A stretch of 64,000 nt of DNA from Bryobacterales bacterium (GCA_028819235.1 JAPPMC010000191.1:1-64000), one strand, 5' to 3'; shown: positions 32,089-42,600, numbered from the stretch's first letter. The notes: generated by a model from the letters alone, not told the origin. Program-made: numbers and translations.

Positions 32089-33471
32089 TTACGGGGTGCG
32101 CCTTGGGACTAGGCGGTGTGCCGCGTCGCCACCTGAAAACGCGAGCCACAGAAGGACCGGGAAGTACTCCAGAAACAGGAGGCCTTCGTCATACTCCCAC
32201 AGGCCAACCGCCTCGTATGCCGGGACGACATGGTACGCCAACGGCACCAGCGCGGTCCAGAGCAGCAGCGGGGCCGAGGGATAGAGCGCCGCCAAAGGCA
32301 GCATCCAGCTGAGATACCAAGGAAAGCAGTTGGCCGACAGGAATAGCAGAACGCAAATGGCCGCGAGCTCGCCCTTGCAGCCACGTGGCCGGACGGCCAC
32401 GAGCCCTGCAACAAGGCAGATGACGATGACCCTTCCAACTGCGGCGGCCAGGCGAGCATCTCCGCCAGCCAGCGAGAGCAAGACGCCAAAGAGGCTGTCA
32501 TTGTTTCGCCAGCCCGCCGCGAACCCGTCCAGCACGCCCAGCACTGCCGGCAGGCTTCGCCAGTAGGGCAGGCACAGCGTCGCGCCGACCGCCGTTGCGG
32601 CAACAAGTCCGCGCCAATGCACGTTCCAGCCAGAACTGCCGCGTCGCATCGCGAGGAATGGGAGCAGGATGATCGGCCAGAATTTGCACATCGTCGCCAC
32701 GGCAAGCAAGGCCAGAGCTGGCGTCGGCCTGCGGCGCAGGTGGAATGTCAGCGCCCAGACAACCAAGGCTACGGCTACGGCGTCGTTGTGGCCCTCCGCC
32801 CAGAACTCGACCACGGGCAGCGGGCACCACAGGTAGATCAGGATCCAGCGGCGCGGCTTGGAGGCTGCTCTCAAGAGGCCCATCAGGGCGATTCCCACCA
32901 AGAGATCGGCTAGCGCGAACGGCAGCTTGAACAGCCACACCTGGGCTTGGGGGGAGGCGCCACTGAAGGCAATCAGCCGGTAGTGCCAGAGATTGAGCTG
33001 CTCAACTAAGGGTCCGTACGCCGAGGGCTTGTCCTTGGAGGAGACGCGGTCCCACGTGCTGTCCCGGAGACGCTCCCATCGCGGATCCTCGGGCACGCTG
33101 ACATACGGGTCTCCCCCTGCGTCCTGTACCATGCCCTGCCAGCGATAGCGAGCGGCGTCCTCCGACAGGCTCGGCATCAGCGGCAGGGCCGTAAGCCGGA
33201 ACGCAATCGCCGCGACCCAGATCCATGCCAAGGCTCGGGCATGGACGAATGTCCTGGGTTCTTTGGACACTGCCCAGCAGGCCACCAAGTACCCGACTGC
33301 CGCGCACCAATAGTAGACTAGGAACGTCGGTACATGGCTCGCGGGCCGTCCGAGTCCGAGCAGCGAACCAAGGGCGATCTCAATGAGCCCAGCGGAGGCT
33401 ACGAGCGCCACCGTGTAGCGGTTGCCCAGAGCCGCAGCCGCGCGCTGAAGCCTGGACTCCAAGGGGATCAT
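32089..33471 (-). CDS. Polytopic GT-C-type glycosyltransferase (GT87/mannosyltransferase-like)
   Basis: A 460-residue membrane protein with about ten hydrophobic segments. The first extracytoplasmic loop holds SLSEDAARYRWQGMV (about residues 100-115), which matches the acidic E/D-D motif used by polyprenyl-phosphate-dependent GT-C enzymes. PSAYGPL follows, as in GT87-like proteins. It would add a sugar from a lipid carrier to a glycan or lipid. ATG 33471 is preferred; a TTG lies at 33474. The divergent GT2 gene starts 14 bp away. Confidence 0.75.
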   Translation of the reverse strand: MIPLESRLQRAAAALGNRYTVALVASAGLIEIALGSLLGLGRPASHVPTFLVYYWCAAVGYLVACWAVSKEPRTFVHARALAWIWVAAIAFRLTALPLMPSLSEDAARYRWQGMVQDAGGDPYVSVPEDPRWERLRDSTWDRVSSKDKPSAYGPLVEQLNLWHYRLIAFSGASPQAQVWLFKLPFALADLLVGIALMGLLRAASKPRRWILIYLWCPLPVVEFWAEGHNDAVAVALVVWALTFHLRRRPTPALALLAVATMCKFWPIILLPFLAMRRGSSGWNVHWRGLVAATAVGATLCLPYWRSLPAVLGVLDGFAAGWRNNDSLFGVLLSLAGGDARLAAAVGRVIVICLVAGLVAVRPRGCKGELAAICVLLFLSANCFPWYLSWMLPLAALYPSAPLLLWTALVPLAYHVVPAYEAVGLWEYDEGLLFLEYFPVLLWLAFSGGDAAHRLVPRRTP

Positions 33472-33485
33472 CAAGCGTAGCGCAG

Positions 33486-34991
33486 ATGGACAGTGCAGAA
33501 ACCCTGGTGCTCGGGTCCTATTTCGGGCTGATGGCGGTCCTCAGCCTGTTCGGGGCACACCGCTACGCTTTGGTCTGCCTCTACTACCGCAACCGGCGTA
33601 ATGTCCAAGGCCGCCCCGAGCGGCGCTTCGAGCGCCTGCCGACGGTTACCGTACAGCTCCCCGTTTACAACGAGAGGTTCGTGGTCGGCCAATTGCTCGA
33701 CGCGATCTGCGCGCTGCGGTACCCGAGGGAACTGCTCCAGATCCAGATCCTGGACGATTCGACGGACGAGACGGCCGCGGTGCTGGAGCGGCTCGTAGGC
33801 CAGAAGCGCGCCGCCGGGGAGCCGGTCCAGTACGTGCGCAGGAGGATCCGGAAAGGGTTCAAGGCGGGAGCTCTTCAAGCCGGCCTCGGGAAGGCAACCG
33901 GGGATCTGATCGCAATCTTCGATGCAGATTTCACGCCTGATCCGGATTTCTTGGAACGGCTCGTGCACTACTTCACCGATCCTGCCGTGGGGATGGTCCA
34001 GGCCCGTTGGGCCTTCCGCAACCGGGGCGACTCTCTGCTGACGAGAGTCCAAGCAATGCTGCTGGACGGACACTTCGTGTTCGAGCACGGCGCGCGCGCA
34101 CGGTCCGGACTGTTCTTCAACTTCAACGGAACTGCCGGGATTCTCCGCCGTTCGATGATCGAAGATTCCGGGGGCTGGCAGCACGACACGCTGACCGAGG
34201 ACACGGACCTGAGCTACCGGGCTCAGCTCCGCGGGTGGAAGTTCGTGTATGCGCCTCATGTGGAGGCCCCCTCGGAACTGCCAACGGACATGGCCTCCTT
34301 CCAGATTCAGCAGTACCGATGGGCAAAAGGGCTGGTCCAGACCGGTCTGAAGCTCCTGCCGGGAATGTTCCGATCGCATCTGCCCGCGAGGGTCAAGCGC
34401 GAGGCCGCCTTTCATCTGTCGGCGAACATTGCATATCCGTTGATGCTCGTGATGGCCCTGCTGATCCTGCCCTCCATGCTGACGCGGCACGGCAGCCTTG
34501 AGGGCCGGCTGCTGTGGCTTGACCTTCCGGCCTTTCTCATGACGTTTTGCTCGCTCTCGAGCTTCTACACGCTCGCGCAATCCGAGTCGGGACGGGGCGG
34601 TGCTCTCCGGCACGTTTGGCTGATCCCGGCGGTCGTGGCCAACGGAATCGGCCTCGCCATCAGCAACAGCCAGGCAGTGCTTGGAGCACTCCTCGGGATT
34701 CGCTCGGAGTTCCAGCGGACCGCCAAGTACACTGCCGACGGCACGGTGGCAGCGCGCGCGCGGCGGACCTATCGGCCGAGGGGGGGATGGAGGGTCTGGG
34801 CCAACCTTTTGGCCACTGGGTACTTTGCGGCTTGCCTGGGTACGGCAGTGCACATAGGCCACTGGCTCGGGCTGCCGGTGATCCTGCTGTTCTTGGCGGG
34901 CTTCTCCTATGCGGGCACAAAGATGCTCGTGGAATCGCGGTTGAGAGGCGGGCCCGTTCTGCAACCCGCGGACAGGCCCACGTCGACCTGA
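33486..34991 (+). CDS. Family 2 glycosyltransferase, cellulose-synthase/CslA-like, membrane-bound
   Basis: A 501-residue processive-type glycosyltransferase. One N-terminal membrane helix is followed by a GT-A domain with VTVQLPVYNE, QILDDSTDET, AIFDADFTPDPD, TEDTDLSYRAQ and QQYRWAKG; that is the D, DxD, TED and QxxRW set of processive beta-glycan synthases. Several C-terminal helices (about 310-470) form the membrane channel. Close relatives make glucomannan-like or other beta-linked glycans. There is no PilZ domain. The start is only 14 bp from the start of the divergent GT-C gene. Confidence 0.88.
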   Translation: MDSAETLVLGSYFGLMAVLSLFGAHRYALVCLYYRNRRNVQGRPERRFERLPTVTVQLPVYNERFVVGQLLDAICALRYPRELLQIQILDDSTDETAAVLERLVGQKRAAGEPVQYVRRRIRKGFKAGALQAGLGKATGDLIAIFDADFTPDPDFLERLVHYFTDPAVGMVQARWAFRNRGDSLLTRVQAMLLDGHFVFEHGARARSGLFFNFNGTAGILRRSMIEDSGGWQHDTLTEDTDLSYRAQLRGWKFVYAPHVEAPSELPTDMASFQIQQYRWAKGLVQTGLKLLPGMFRSHLPARVKREAAFHLSANIAYPLMLVMALLILPSMLTRHGSLEGRLLWLDLPAFLMTFCSLSSFYTLAQSESGRGGALRHVWLIPAVVANGIGLAISNSQAVLGALLGIRSEFQRTAKYTADGTVAARARRTYRPRGGWRVWANLLATGYFAACLGTAVHIGHWLGLPVILLFLAGFSYAGTKMLVESRLRGGPVLQPADRPTST

Positions 34992-35049
34992 CCTTCGGCG
35001 GGCCCTTCGCCGAGGAGAGAGCCTTCGGTGACAATGGCTCCGGGAAGAG

Positions 35050-35397
35050 ATGGCAACCTTCCAGATCCTGTACCTGGTGCCTGACCGCGCCAAGAAGTAC
35101 CGGGCCGCGGCCCCGGCGAAGCCACCATTCCGCCTCCGGAGGGCCCACTACACGCCTGGGCCGACCCGGGCAGCGTCGTCGCCTTACGAGGTCTGGAAAA
35201 CCTTGCGGGAGGGGGGTGAGGACCCGACCGATCCCGGCGTTCGGCCCCTCGGCGTCGGGGACGTCCTTGAGACACAGGGCCAAGTGCTGGTTTGCCACTA
35301 CTGGGGCTTTGAACCGGCCGAGTGGGTTGAGAGCGTCCGATCCGGCCAGCGGACCCGGACCGAGGGTCAGAAAGCGCACAAGGACCGGGCCGGGTAG
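35050..35397 (+). CDS. Hypothetical protein
   Basis: A 115-residue soluble protein with no signal peptide or membrane segment. The N-terminus MATFQILYLVPDRAKKYRAA and the later VLVCHYWGFEPAEWV have the look of a small conserved protein. The C-terminus is Arg/Lys/Gly-rich and may be disordered. A good ribosome-binding site (GGAAGAG) precedes the ATG. It lies 58 nt after the GT2 gene, possibly co-transcribed. I do not recognise the family. Confidence 0.55.
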   Translation: MATFQILYLVPDRAKKYRAAAPAKPPFRLRRAHYTPGPTRAASSPYEVWKTLREGGEDPTDPGVRPLGVGDVLETQGQVLVCHYWGFEPAEWVESVRSGQRTRTEGQKAHKDRAG

Positions 35398-35551
35398 CTT
35401 GCCCGATACTAAAGGGTTGGGGCCGTCTGGCCCAAAACGACGATAGCCACCGGAATGCTCCGGCCGGCTGCCTAGGCAGCGTTTGAGAGGCTCGCGGATG
35501 GTCCGGTCGGCGGGCGGTCCGCGCTCCGCCCGGGCACTCTGGCACTCGAAC

Positions 35552-37372
35552 ATGGATCCCGCAGAAGTCTACAGGCAGCGACTGGAGGAGAAGGAGGCTA
35601 CCTGCGCCCGACTGAACCGCCTGAGGGTGAGGCTGGGGAACTGCCGCTTGGTCGCCGCGGGTCTGAGCTTGGCCCTACTGTGGCTGGTGGAGACGACCGT
35701 TCCCACCCTGAGGTGGCACACAGTCGGGACGCTCCTTGTTCTGTTTCTGGCCTCGAGCGGCATCTTCCGGAGAATCGACCGGCTTTCGCTGCGTGCCACG
35801 CTCGCGCAGGTCCTGTACTTGCCGAAGCACCTGGGCTTGGGGAGATCGAGGATCGTAGGCCTTGACGCGCGGCGCTTCGCCGCCGAGGACGAGAACCACC
35901 CCTATGCGACCGACGCGGACATCACGGGTGCCCAGGGACTGGTGGACTTCGTCAACATCGCGTGCACGACGATGGGGGCGAGGCTGCTGGCCGCTGCATT
36001 CCTCAACGTGGCCGGGAAGGAGCGAATCCTGCAGCGGCAGCAGGCCGTGCGGGAACTGGCGCCACAGGTGGACTTCCGAGAGCGGTTCTTCGTGGAAGCT
36101 GCGCGGACGCGCGCAGAAGTCCTCACCGACGTGCTTCGCCAGTGGGCGATGGAGGGCGAGTGGGTTGTTCCGCGCTGGTTTCGATGGGCCTGCTGCCTTG
36201 CGAGCTTGCTGGTAGTGGCGTCCTTGGCCGGCCTGGCAATCGAGGCGACGCCGATAGGCTGGTCAGCTCTGGCAGTGCTGTTGGCAGTCGAATTGGCGCT
36301 CTGGAGCTACGGACGACGATACTTGGTGACTGGACTCGAAGGTGTGGAACGGGCGGCTGCGCAGGTCGACCGGGTGATGGCTCTGTTGCGGCTGCTGGAG
36401 GATCAGCGATTTGACGCACGCAAGCTTCGGGACCTGACGGATGCGCTGCAGTCTGACGGGTTGCCCGCCAGCCGGACTCTGCGGGGCCTGTTCCGCCGCA
36501 TCTCCTACTACGAGGCGCGTCGCAACCAGGTGGTGGCGCTGGTCGGGCCGCTCGTGATGTATGAGACCCAGACGGCGCTCGCCGTGCAGGCCTGGATGCA
36601 GCGCCACTCGGAGCGCTTGCCCGGCTGGATCGCGGCCATCGCAAGGTTCGAGGTGTACCTCTCGCTCAGCTCGTTCGCGTTCGAGAACCCCGGCTACTGC
36701 TATCCGGAGATCAGCGATCAACGGGCGCTGTACCGGGCCGAGGGGCTCGCCCACCCGCTGCTGGGCCCGGACGCGGTAGACAATGACGTCGAAATCGGGC
36801 GGGAACGGCCCGTCCTGCTGGTCAGCGGCGCGAACATGGCTGGCAAGAGCACGCTGCTGCGGTCCATTGGTATCAATATGGCCCTGATGTATGCCGGGGC
36901 TCCTGTGCGGGCGCGGCGGTTGACCGTGTCTCCGATGATGACCGTTGCGTCCATCCGGGTAACAGATTCGCTCCAGAAAGGGGAGTCCCGCTTTGCGGCC
37001 GAGCTTGCGAGGATCAGGATGGTGCTAGAGAGGATTCGGGCTGGCAGTCAGACCCTCGTGCTGGTCGACGAGCTCTTCGCGGGCACGAATTCCTACGACC
37101 GGTTCGCGGGCGCCGTTGCGCTGATGGAGTTCTTGGCAAACAGCGGGCACGCGCTGGCGGTCCTGTCGACCCACGATCGGAACGTGACGAAGTGGGCCGA
37201 ACTGCAGAGCCGCTCGGTCACGAACATGCACTTTCAAGACGTCCTGAAAGGCAGCGACATGCACTTCGACTACAAGTTGAAAGCAGGGCCTGCCAAGCGT
37301 GGCAACGCCGTTGAACTCATGAAGCGGGCCGGAATCCCGCTTCCGGAGGTGTTGCCGGTCCCGGACGACTGA
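35552..37372 (+). CDS. Membrane-anchored MutS-like ATPase
   Basis: A 606-residue protein whose C-terminal half is a MutS domain V ATPase: Walker A G426-A-N-M-A-G-K-S-T434, the MutS signature region SIRVTDSLQKGESRFAAEL, Walker B TLVLVDELFAGTNSYDR, and the H-loop STHD. The middle has MutS lever/clamp-like helices. The N-terminus has two hydrophobic segments (about 31-70), and another pair lies near residues 208-250, so it is probably a membrane protein. The mismatch-reading domain I is absent. It is therefore not a standard MutS or MutS2; its role is unknown. Start ATG 35552 (MDPAEVY) avoids a basic non-conserved extension. Confidence 0.8.
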   Translation: MDPAEVYRQRLEEKEATCARLNRLRVRLGNCRLVAAGLSLALLWLVETTVPTLRWHTVGTLLVLFLASSGIFRRIDRLSLRATLAQVLYLPKHLGLGRSRIVGLDARRFAAEDENHPYATDADITGAQGLVDFVNIACTTMGARLLAAAFLNVAGKERILQRQQAVRELAPQVDFRERFFVEAARTRAEVLTDVLRQWAMEGEWVVPRWFRWACCLASLLVVASLAGLAIEATPIGWSALAVLLAVELALWSYGRRYLVTGLEGVERAAAQVDRVMALLRLLEDQRFDARKLRDLTDALQSDGLPASRTLRGLFRRISYYEARRNQVVALVGPLVMYETQTALAVQAWMQRHSERLPGWIAAIARFEVYLSLSSFAFENPGYCYPEISDQRALYRAEGLAHPLLGPDAVDNDVEIGRERPVLLVSGANMAGKSTLLRSIGINMALMYAGAPVRARRLTVSPMMTVASIRVTDSLQKGESRFAAELARIRMVLERIRAGSQTLVLVDELFAGTNSYDRFAGAVALMEFLANSGHALAVLSTHDRNVTKWAELQSRSVTNMHFQDVLKGSDMHFDYKLKAGPAKRGNAVELMKRAGIPLPEVLPVPDD

Positions 37373-37472
37373 GCCGGCGCTTGTTGGATATACCCTGCCG
37401 ATTCTGTGGGCGCGACGCTTGGCTTGGTCGGCCGACGAGCGTTCAGACTCTGGGCGTGGCACCAGAACAGGC

Positions 37473-37493
37473 GTCGGCTCGTGCAGAGCCGAC
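37473..37493. terminator. Hairpin between convergent genes
   Basis: GTCGGCTC (37473-37480) and GAGCCGAC (37486-37493) form a perfect 8-bp stem with a 5-base loop, lying between the ends of the MutS-like gene and the SRAP gene. It is well placed as a shared terminator, but no T-tract follows on either strand. Confidence 0.45.
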
Positions 37494-37508
37494 AGGAGCG
37501 ACTCGATT

Positions 37509-38174
37509 TCAGACTCGGTCCAGCAGGTCCGGGCTATCGTTCTTCGGGCTGTTCACCCGCCGGTCGACACGGCGGAATTCAAACGGCCCCTCCTCTGGCG
37601 CTCGGACCAGGGTGAGCAGCTCGCGCGGCTCCGATGAAGCCGACAGCCAGGCTTGGTATCCGGATCGAGGGACGATCACGGGCTGGCGATGGTGAAGCCA
37701 CTCCATCGAGGGAGCCGCCGGACAGGTAAGGATCGTGAACGTCGGCACGGCACCCAGGCCGCGGTCCCAGACCTCCCACAAACCAGCGAACGAAAACGGC
37801 GATTCCCGCATGGAGATCCACCAGGGCTGCTTGCCTGCACCCGTACGCTGCCACTCGAACCAGCCGTTGGTCGGGACGAGACAGCGGCGGCGGGCAAACG
37901 CCGCCCTGAATGACGGCTTGGAGTCGACTGTCTCGGCCCGCGCATTGATGAGCCGGGGGCCAATCTTGAGGTCTCGTGCCCACGATGGAACCAAACCCCA
38001 CCGGTGGATCTCCATCGCCCGTCGGTCGTGCGGACCCAAGCGGCAGATGGCGAAATCCTGAGTAGGGCAACCGTTCCAGCGCTGGCGGGGCAGAACCTCG
38101 AGGTCATCCTCGTCAAGGCCGTAGAGATCAGCCAGATCGTCCCCGGTTACGTCTTGCGTGAGCCGTCCGCACAT
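37509..38174 (-). CDS. yedK: SRAP-family abasic-site protein (YedK/HMCES)
   Basis: A 221-residue protein that forms a thiazolidine crosslink to abasic sites in single-stranded DNA. Cys2 (MCGR) becomes the catalytic N-terminal Cys after Met removal, which fixes the start at 38174. NARAETVDSKPSFR contains the conserved Asn and Glu, RCLVPTNGWFEW is the family core, and the active-site His is in LHHRQPVIV. All expected residues are present. The gene stands alone, convergent with the MutS-like gene. Confidence 0.93.
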   Translation of the reverse strand: MCGRLTQDVTGDDLADLYGLDEDDLEVLPRQRWNGCPTQDFAICRLGPHDRRAMEIHRWGLVPSWARDLKIGPRLINARAETVDSKPSFRAAFARRRCLVPTNGWFEWQRTGAGKQPWWISMRESPFSFAGLWEVWDRGLGAVPTFTILTCPAAPSMEWLHHRQPVIVPRSGYQAWLSASSEPRELLTLVRAPEEGPFEFRRVDRRVNSPKNDSPDLLDRV

Positions 38175-38346
38175 AGCCTTGGTCCCGGCACAGCGTAGCA
38201 GCAGTCCAAGAGCGCACCCCCAAGGTCGACAATGAGAGAGCCGGACTGCAACCCGCCTTCGGGTCGCGGGGTTAACCAAACAGCGGGCTCAAGCGTCCAA
38301 CAGTTCTAATCGGCTCCACGGTCCGAGGCCCGCCCCCTCTTCTTCA

Positions 38347-39552
38347 ATGTCCGCCCGAACAAAAGCCTACGTCTCGCTCTTGGGGGTGACCCTGCTCTCC
38401 GCTGGGGCATACTTTGCGAACGCACGGCTGGCCGATGGCGACGGCGCAGAGAGCACTTCCGCAGACGAGGAAGCACGAGAAGAGGCAGTCCCGGTAACTA
38501 CTGCGCTAGCGACGCGCGGGCCCATATCCCACATCTTGGGCTCGACAGCCAACCTGCGGGCCCGACGAGAGGTCGGAGTGGCGGCACAGGTTACGGGCAT
38601 CGTGACGGCCGTGCTCGCTGAAGAGGGGGACTCTGTCCGGACTGGCCAGGTTCTTTGCCGGATCGACGACAGGAGGCTGCAGATCGATCTCGAGCTAACG
38701 CGCCAGCGACTCGCGCAGACACGGATCCAGCTGGAGGCCGCCCGCATCCGGGCCGAGCAGACAAATGCCAAGCTGCGCAACAAGCGGGATGAGCTCATCC
38801 GCAGCGAGGAAGCCTTCGGCTTGGGGCTCTTGGCCGAGTCCGAGATTGCGATCCAGAGACATGAGGTCGAGGACCTTTCTCACGAGCTGCGCGCGGTCGA
38901 GTCCTCCGTGCGCGAGACGACCGCCAGGATGGACGAGCTCGAATCGGAGATCCGAAAGGTGGAGCTCGAGATTTCCCAGTCGGCAATTACCGCCCCGTTC
39001 ACCGGCCGCATCACGGAGCGGACAGTCGAGCTTGGGCAGTCCATCCGAACCACTGACGCGCTCTTCAAACTGGGGGCGTTCTCGCCGCTCTATGCCGATG
39101 TCTACCTGCCGGAGGCTGCCTCGCGAGACGCCCGCCCGGGGCAGACGGCGACTCTTCGCCTTGGAGGTCCGGGAGAGGATGAGGCGCGTGGTTCGGTTGA
39201 GCGCGTGAGCCCTGTGGTCGACGACGAGACAGGCACAGTCAAGGTGACGGTCCGCTGCTCGCCGTCCCTCCCCGCGTTCCGACCGGGGGCGTTCGTCCGA
39301 GTGGAGATCGAGACCGACTCACTCGACGACGCGATCCTCATCCCGAAGCAGGCGGTGATCGAGGAAGCTGGCGAGACTCTCGTTGTCGTGATTGACGACG
39401 AGCTGACCGCACGTCGCGCACCGGTCGAGCTGGGATACCAGCAAGCCGACGTAGTCGAGGTCCGGCGGGGTGTCGAGGCTGGGGAGACGGTCGTGATAGC
39501 GGGACAGGGCAAGCTCAGGGATGGCGACAGGACCAGGGTGGTTGCCAACTAG
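38347..39552 (+). CDS. RND efflux periplasmic adaptor (membrane fusion protein)
   Basis: A 401-residue HlyD-family adaptor. An N-terminal hydrophobic segment (YVSLLGVTLLSAGAYF) serves as signal/anchor. The lipoyl half-motifs surround a long alpha-hairpin (about residues 110-215, rich in R/E/L heptads). The beta-barrel and membrane-proximal domains follow (ALFKLGAFSPLYADVYLPEA, ILIPKQAVIEEAGETLVVV). It would link the inner-membrane pumps encoded next to an outer-membrane channel. It is the first gene of a three-gene operon; no TolC-type gene is present. Confidence 0.9.
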   Translation: MSARTKAYVSLLGVTLLSAGAYFANARLADGDGAESTSADEEAREEAVPVTTALATRGPISHILGSTANLRARREVGVAAQVTGIVTAVLAEEGDSVRTGQVLCRIDDRRLQIDLELTRQRLAQTRIQLEAARIRAEQTNAKLRNKRDELIRSEEAFGLGLLAESEIAIQRHEVEDLSHELRAVESSVRETTARMDELESEIRKVELEISQSAITAPFTGRITERTVELGQSIRTTDALFKLGAFSPLYADVYLPEAASRDARPGQTATLRLGGPGEDEARGSVERVSPVVDDETGTVKVTVRCSPSLPAFRPGAFVRVEIETDSLDDAILIPKQAVIEEAGETLVVVIDDELTARRAPVELGYQQADVVEVRRGVEAGETVVIAGQGKLRDGDRTRVVAN

Positions 39553-39600
39553 CCTCAATCGTCCGTCCGGATGGGACGGCGCGGGAATCACGGGGGCACG

Positions 39601-42600
39601 GTGCATCTGACTCGGGTAGCGATCCAGCGCCCTGTCACAGTCCTCATGGCCGTGACGGCGGTCGCGCTGTTCGGCTATGTGTCGCTCCAGCGGCTGCCCC
39701 TCAACCTTCTGCCGCGGATCTCTTACCCTTCCCTGACCATCCAGACGGACTACCAGGATGCCGCTCCAGAGGAGATCGAGGCCCTATTGACGCGCCGCGT
39801 GGAAGAGTCCGTCGGGGTTGTCGGAGGCCTGACGCGCATCACGTCCGTGTCGCGCCCGGGCCAATCCGAGGTGGTGCTGGAGTTCAACTGGAACACGAAC
39901 ATGGACCAGGCGGGCGTCGAAGTCCGGGAGAAGCTCGACCTGATCGAGTTCCCCGAAGACGCTGAACGTCCCGTCATCCTGCGCTTCGACCCGTCGAACG
40001 ACCCGATCCTGCGCATTCAGGTCCATGGAGAGCTCTCGATGGCGCGCCTGCGGGACATCGCAGAGCGGGATCTCAGCAAGCGCGTCGAATCGGTGGACGG
40101 CGTCGCTGCGGTCAAGGTTGCGGGTGGCCGCGAGGAGCAGATCCGTGTCGAGCTCGATGAGCGGCGCGTTGCTGAACTCGGACTGTCGATCACCCGCGTC
40201 ACTCAGATTTTGAGAGAGGAGAACCTCAACCAAGCCAGCGGCAGCCTCTACGACCTCGACATGAACTACATGGTGCGGATGGTCAACGAGTTTCGCTCGG
40301 TTGACGAGGTGCGCGGCATCGTGGTGTCCGACCAGGACGGGCGAAAGATCCTGCTTGAGGACATTGCGCATGTCTGGCGGGGATCGAAGGAGCGCGATGT
40401 CATCGCTCGCTTCAACGGCCGAGAGAGCGTCGAGTTGGCGGTGTACAAGGAAGGCGACGCCAACACGGTGATCGTCTCCGAGGCCGTGCAGGCTCGCCTC
40501 GAAGCTGTCCAGAAGGAGCCGACGTTCCCCCCGGGAGTGGAGACTTCGGTCGTTTACGACCAATCTCGATTCATAAGCAGCAGCGTCGACAACGTCCTGT
40601 GGGCGGCTCTGGTCGGGGGCCTTCTCGCCACCTTGGTGCTGTTCTTGTTCCTACGTGACGCGCGCAGCACTGCGATCATCGCCGCTGCCATCCCGATCTC
40701 GGTGATGGCGACATTCGCCGCGATGTATCAGGCCGGAATAACCCTGAACATCATGTCTCTCGGCGGCGTGGCCTTGGGTGTCGGAATGCTGGTGGACAGT
40801 TCCATCGTTGTGCTCGAGGCCGTGCATCGACACCGCAGGCCCGGAGTCGCCACCGCGGAGGCGGTCGCGGCGGGCACTGAGGAGGTTGCCATGCCGGTGA
40901 CGGCGTCGACCCTGACCACGGTGGCCGTGTTCCTGCCTCTGGTGTTCGTGGAGGGGATTGCCGGGCAGCTCTTTCGCGACCAGGCGCTGACCATCACGTT
41001 CGCTCTGTTTGCATCGCTGGCGGTGGCGCTCACGGTGATCCCGACCCTGCTTGCCGCTAGGCTGCGGTCCGACCGCGAGATGGGAGTTGAGCCCGGCGAG
41101 CGCGCCGTTCCGGGGGTGCAGCGGTTTCCTCGATGGCTCGTCCAGGCCGCCCGGTTCGCCAGCCGGGAGGCCCCCAGAATCATTGTTCAGGACGCACGCA
41201 AGGCGCTGTCGCTGAGCTCTGAGAAGGTCCTCTGGGGCCTGACGCCGCTGCTGGGGGCTTTCGACCGCGCCTTCACGGCCGTTGAGGGCCGCTATGACCG
41301 TGCTCTGGAAAGGGCTCTCGAGTCCAAGGGGGCCGTAATGGCGATCGTGGCGGGCGCAGTGGTGGCGGCCTTGGCACTGTTCCAGGTTCTTGGGGCGGAG
41401 CTGATCCCGACCCTGGCTCAGGGCCAGTTCTCGTTTCAGGTATCCCTGCCGGAGGGGCGTCCGCTGGAGTCCACGGATCGATTGATGCAGCAAGTCGAGG
41501 GGAGAGTGCTGTCCGTTCCAGGAGTCGAGACGGTCTATTCCAGCGTGGGGGGCAGCCTAGAGAACCAGTTTGCCTCTGGCGACCTCGAAGAGCACGTGGG
41601 CACCTTGCATGTTGTGCTGCGGGACAGGGAGGATGACCGCCTTGAGAATGAGGTCATCCAGAGCGTTCGGCGCATCATCGCCGAAGTCCCCGAAGCCCAG
41701 CCGCGCTTTCAGCGCCCGGCCCTGTTCAGCTTCAAGACCCCGGTCGAGGTCGAGGTGTTCGCCTACGAGATCGAGGACCAGCGAGATGCTGCTGCGCTCG
41801 TTGCCGAGCGCTTGGGACGGATCGACGGCTTGCGCGACATCGAGACCACCACAAGGGCCGGAAACCCGGAGGTCCAGGTGCGCTTCGACCGGCGCAGGTT
41901 GAGCCGGCTAGGGCTCCAAGAAGAGCAGGTTGCCCGGGTGCTGCGCAACAAAATCCGGGGAGATGTCGCGTCAAGATACCGCGAAGGAGATCGCCAGATC
42001 GAGATCCTGGTGCAAGTCGACGAGCCCGATCGGAATGCCATAAGCGACATCAGGAGCATGGTGGTGAACAGCCGTCCCGGGCAGGCCTCGTCTCCAGATG
42101 CCCGTGGGCGGTCGCCCCAAACTGGGGTGCCGGCTGCCCGGCCCGTTGCCGATCGCGACGAAGACGCGAGACGGGATAGGGACCGATCGGAGATCGCCCG
42201 GCCTTTCGTCCCGATACGGCTGGATCAGGTCGCTGAAATCGAGGTCCACAGCGGTCCGGCAGAGATCCGCCGAATCAGGTCGCAGCGGGCGGCGGTCGTT
42301 ACCGCCAACCTGAGCGGGCGCGACGTGGCCAGCGTGTCAAACGAGATCCGGGCCATGCTCGCAGACATTCGCGGCGAGCTCCCTCAGGCCGCGACAGCCG
42401 GCATCGGCGGGCAGAACGAGGAGCTTGAGGTGTCCTTCCGCAGTCTAATGTTCGCCCTAGGCCTTGCGGTGTTCCTGGTCTACCTAGTGATGGCCTCCCA
42501 GTTCGAGTCCCTGCTGCACCCGTTCATCATTCTCCTCACCGTGCCGCTGGGCCTGGTGGGTGTGGTGTTTCTCCTCGCGTTCACGGGGCTGACGCTGAGC

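Noticed and set aside
33471-35093. A 540-codon minus-strand frame opposite the GT2 gene.
   Set aside because: Low-complexity Arg/Gln/Pro-rich product with no family features; a shadow of the conserved GT2 frame.
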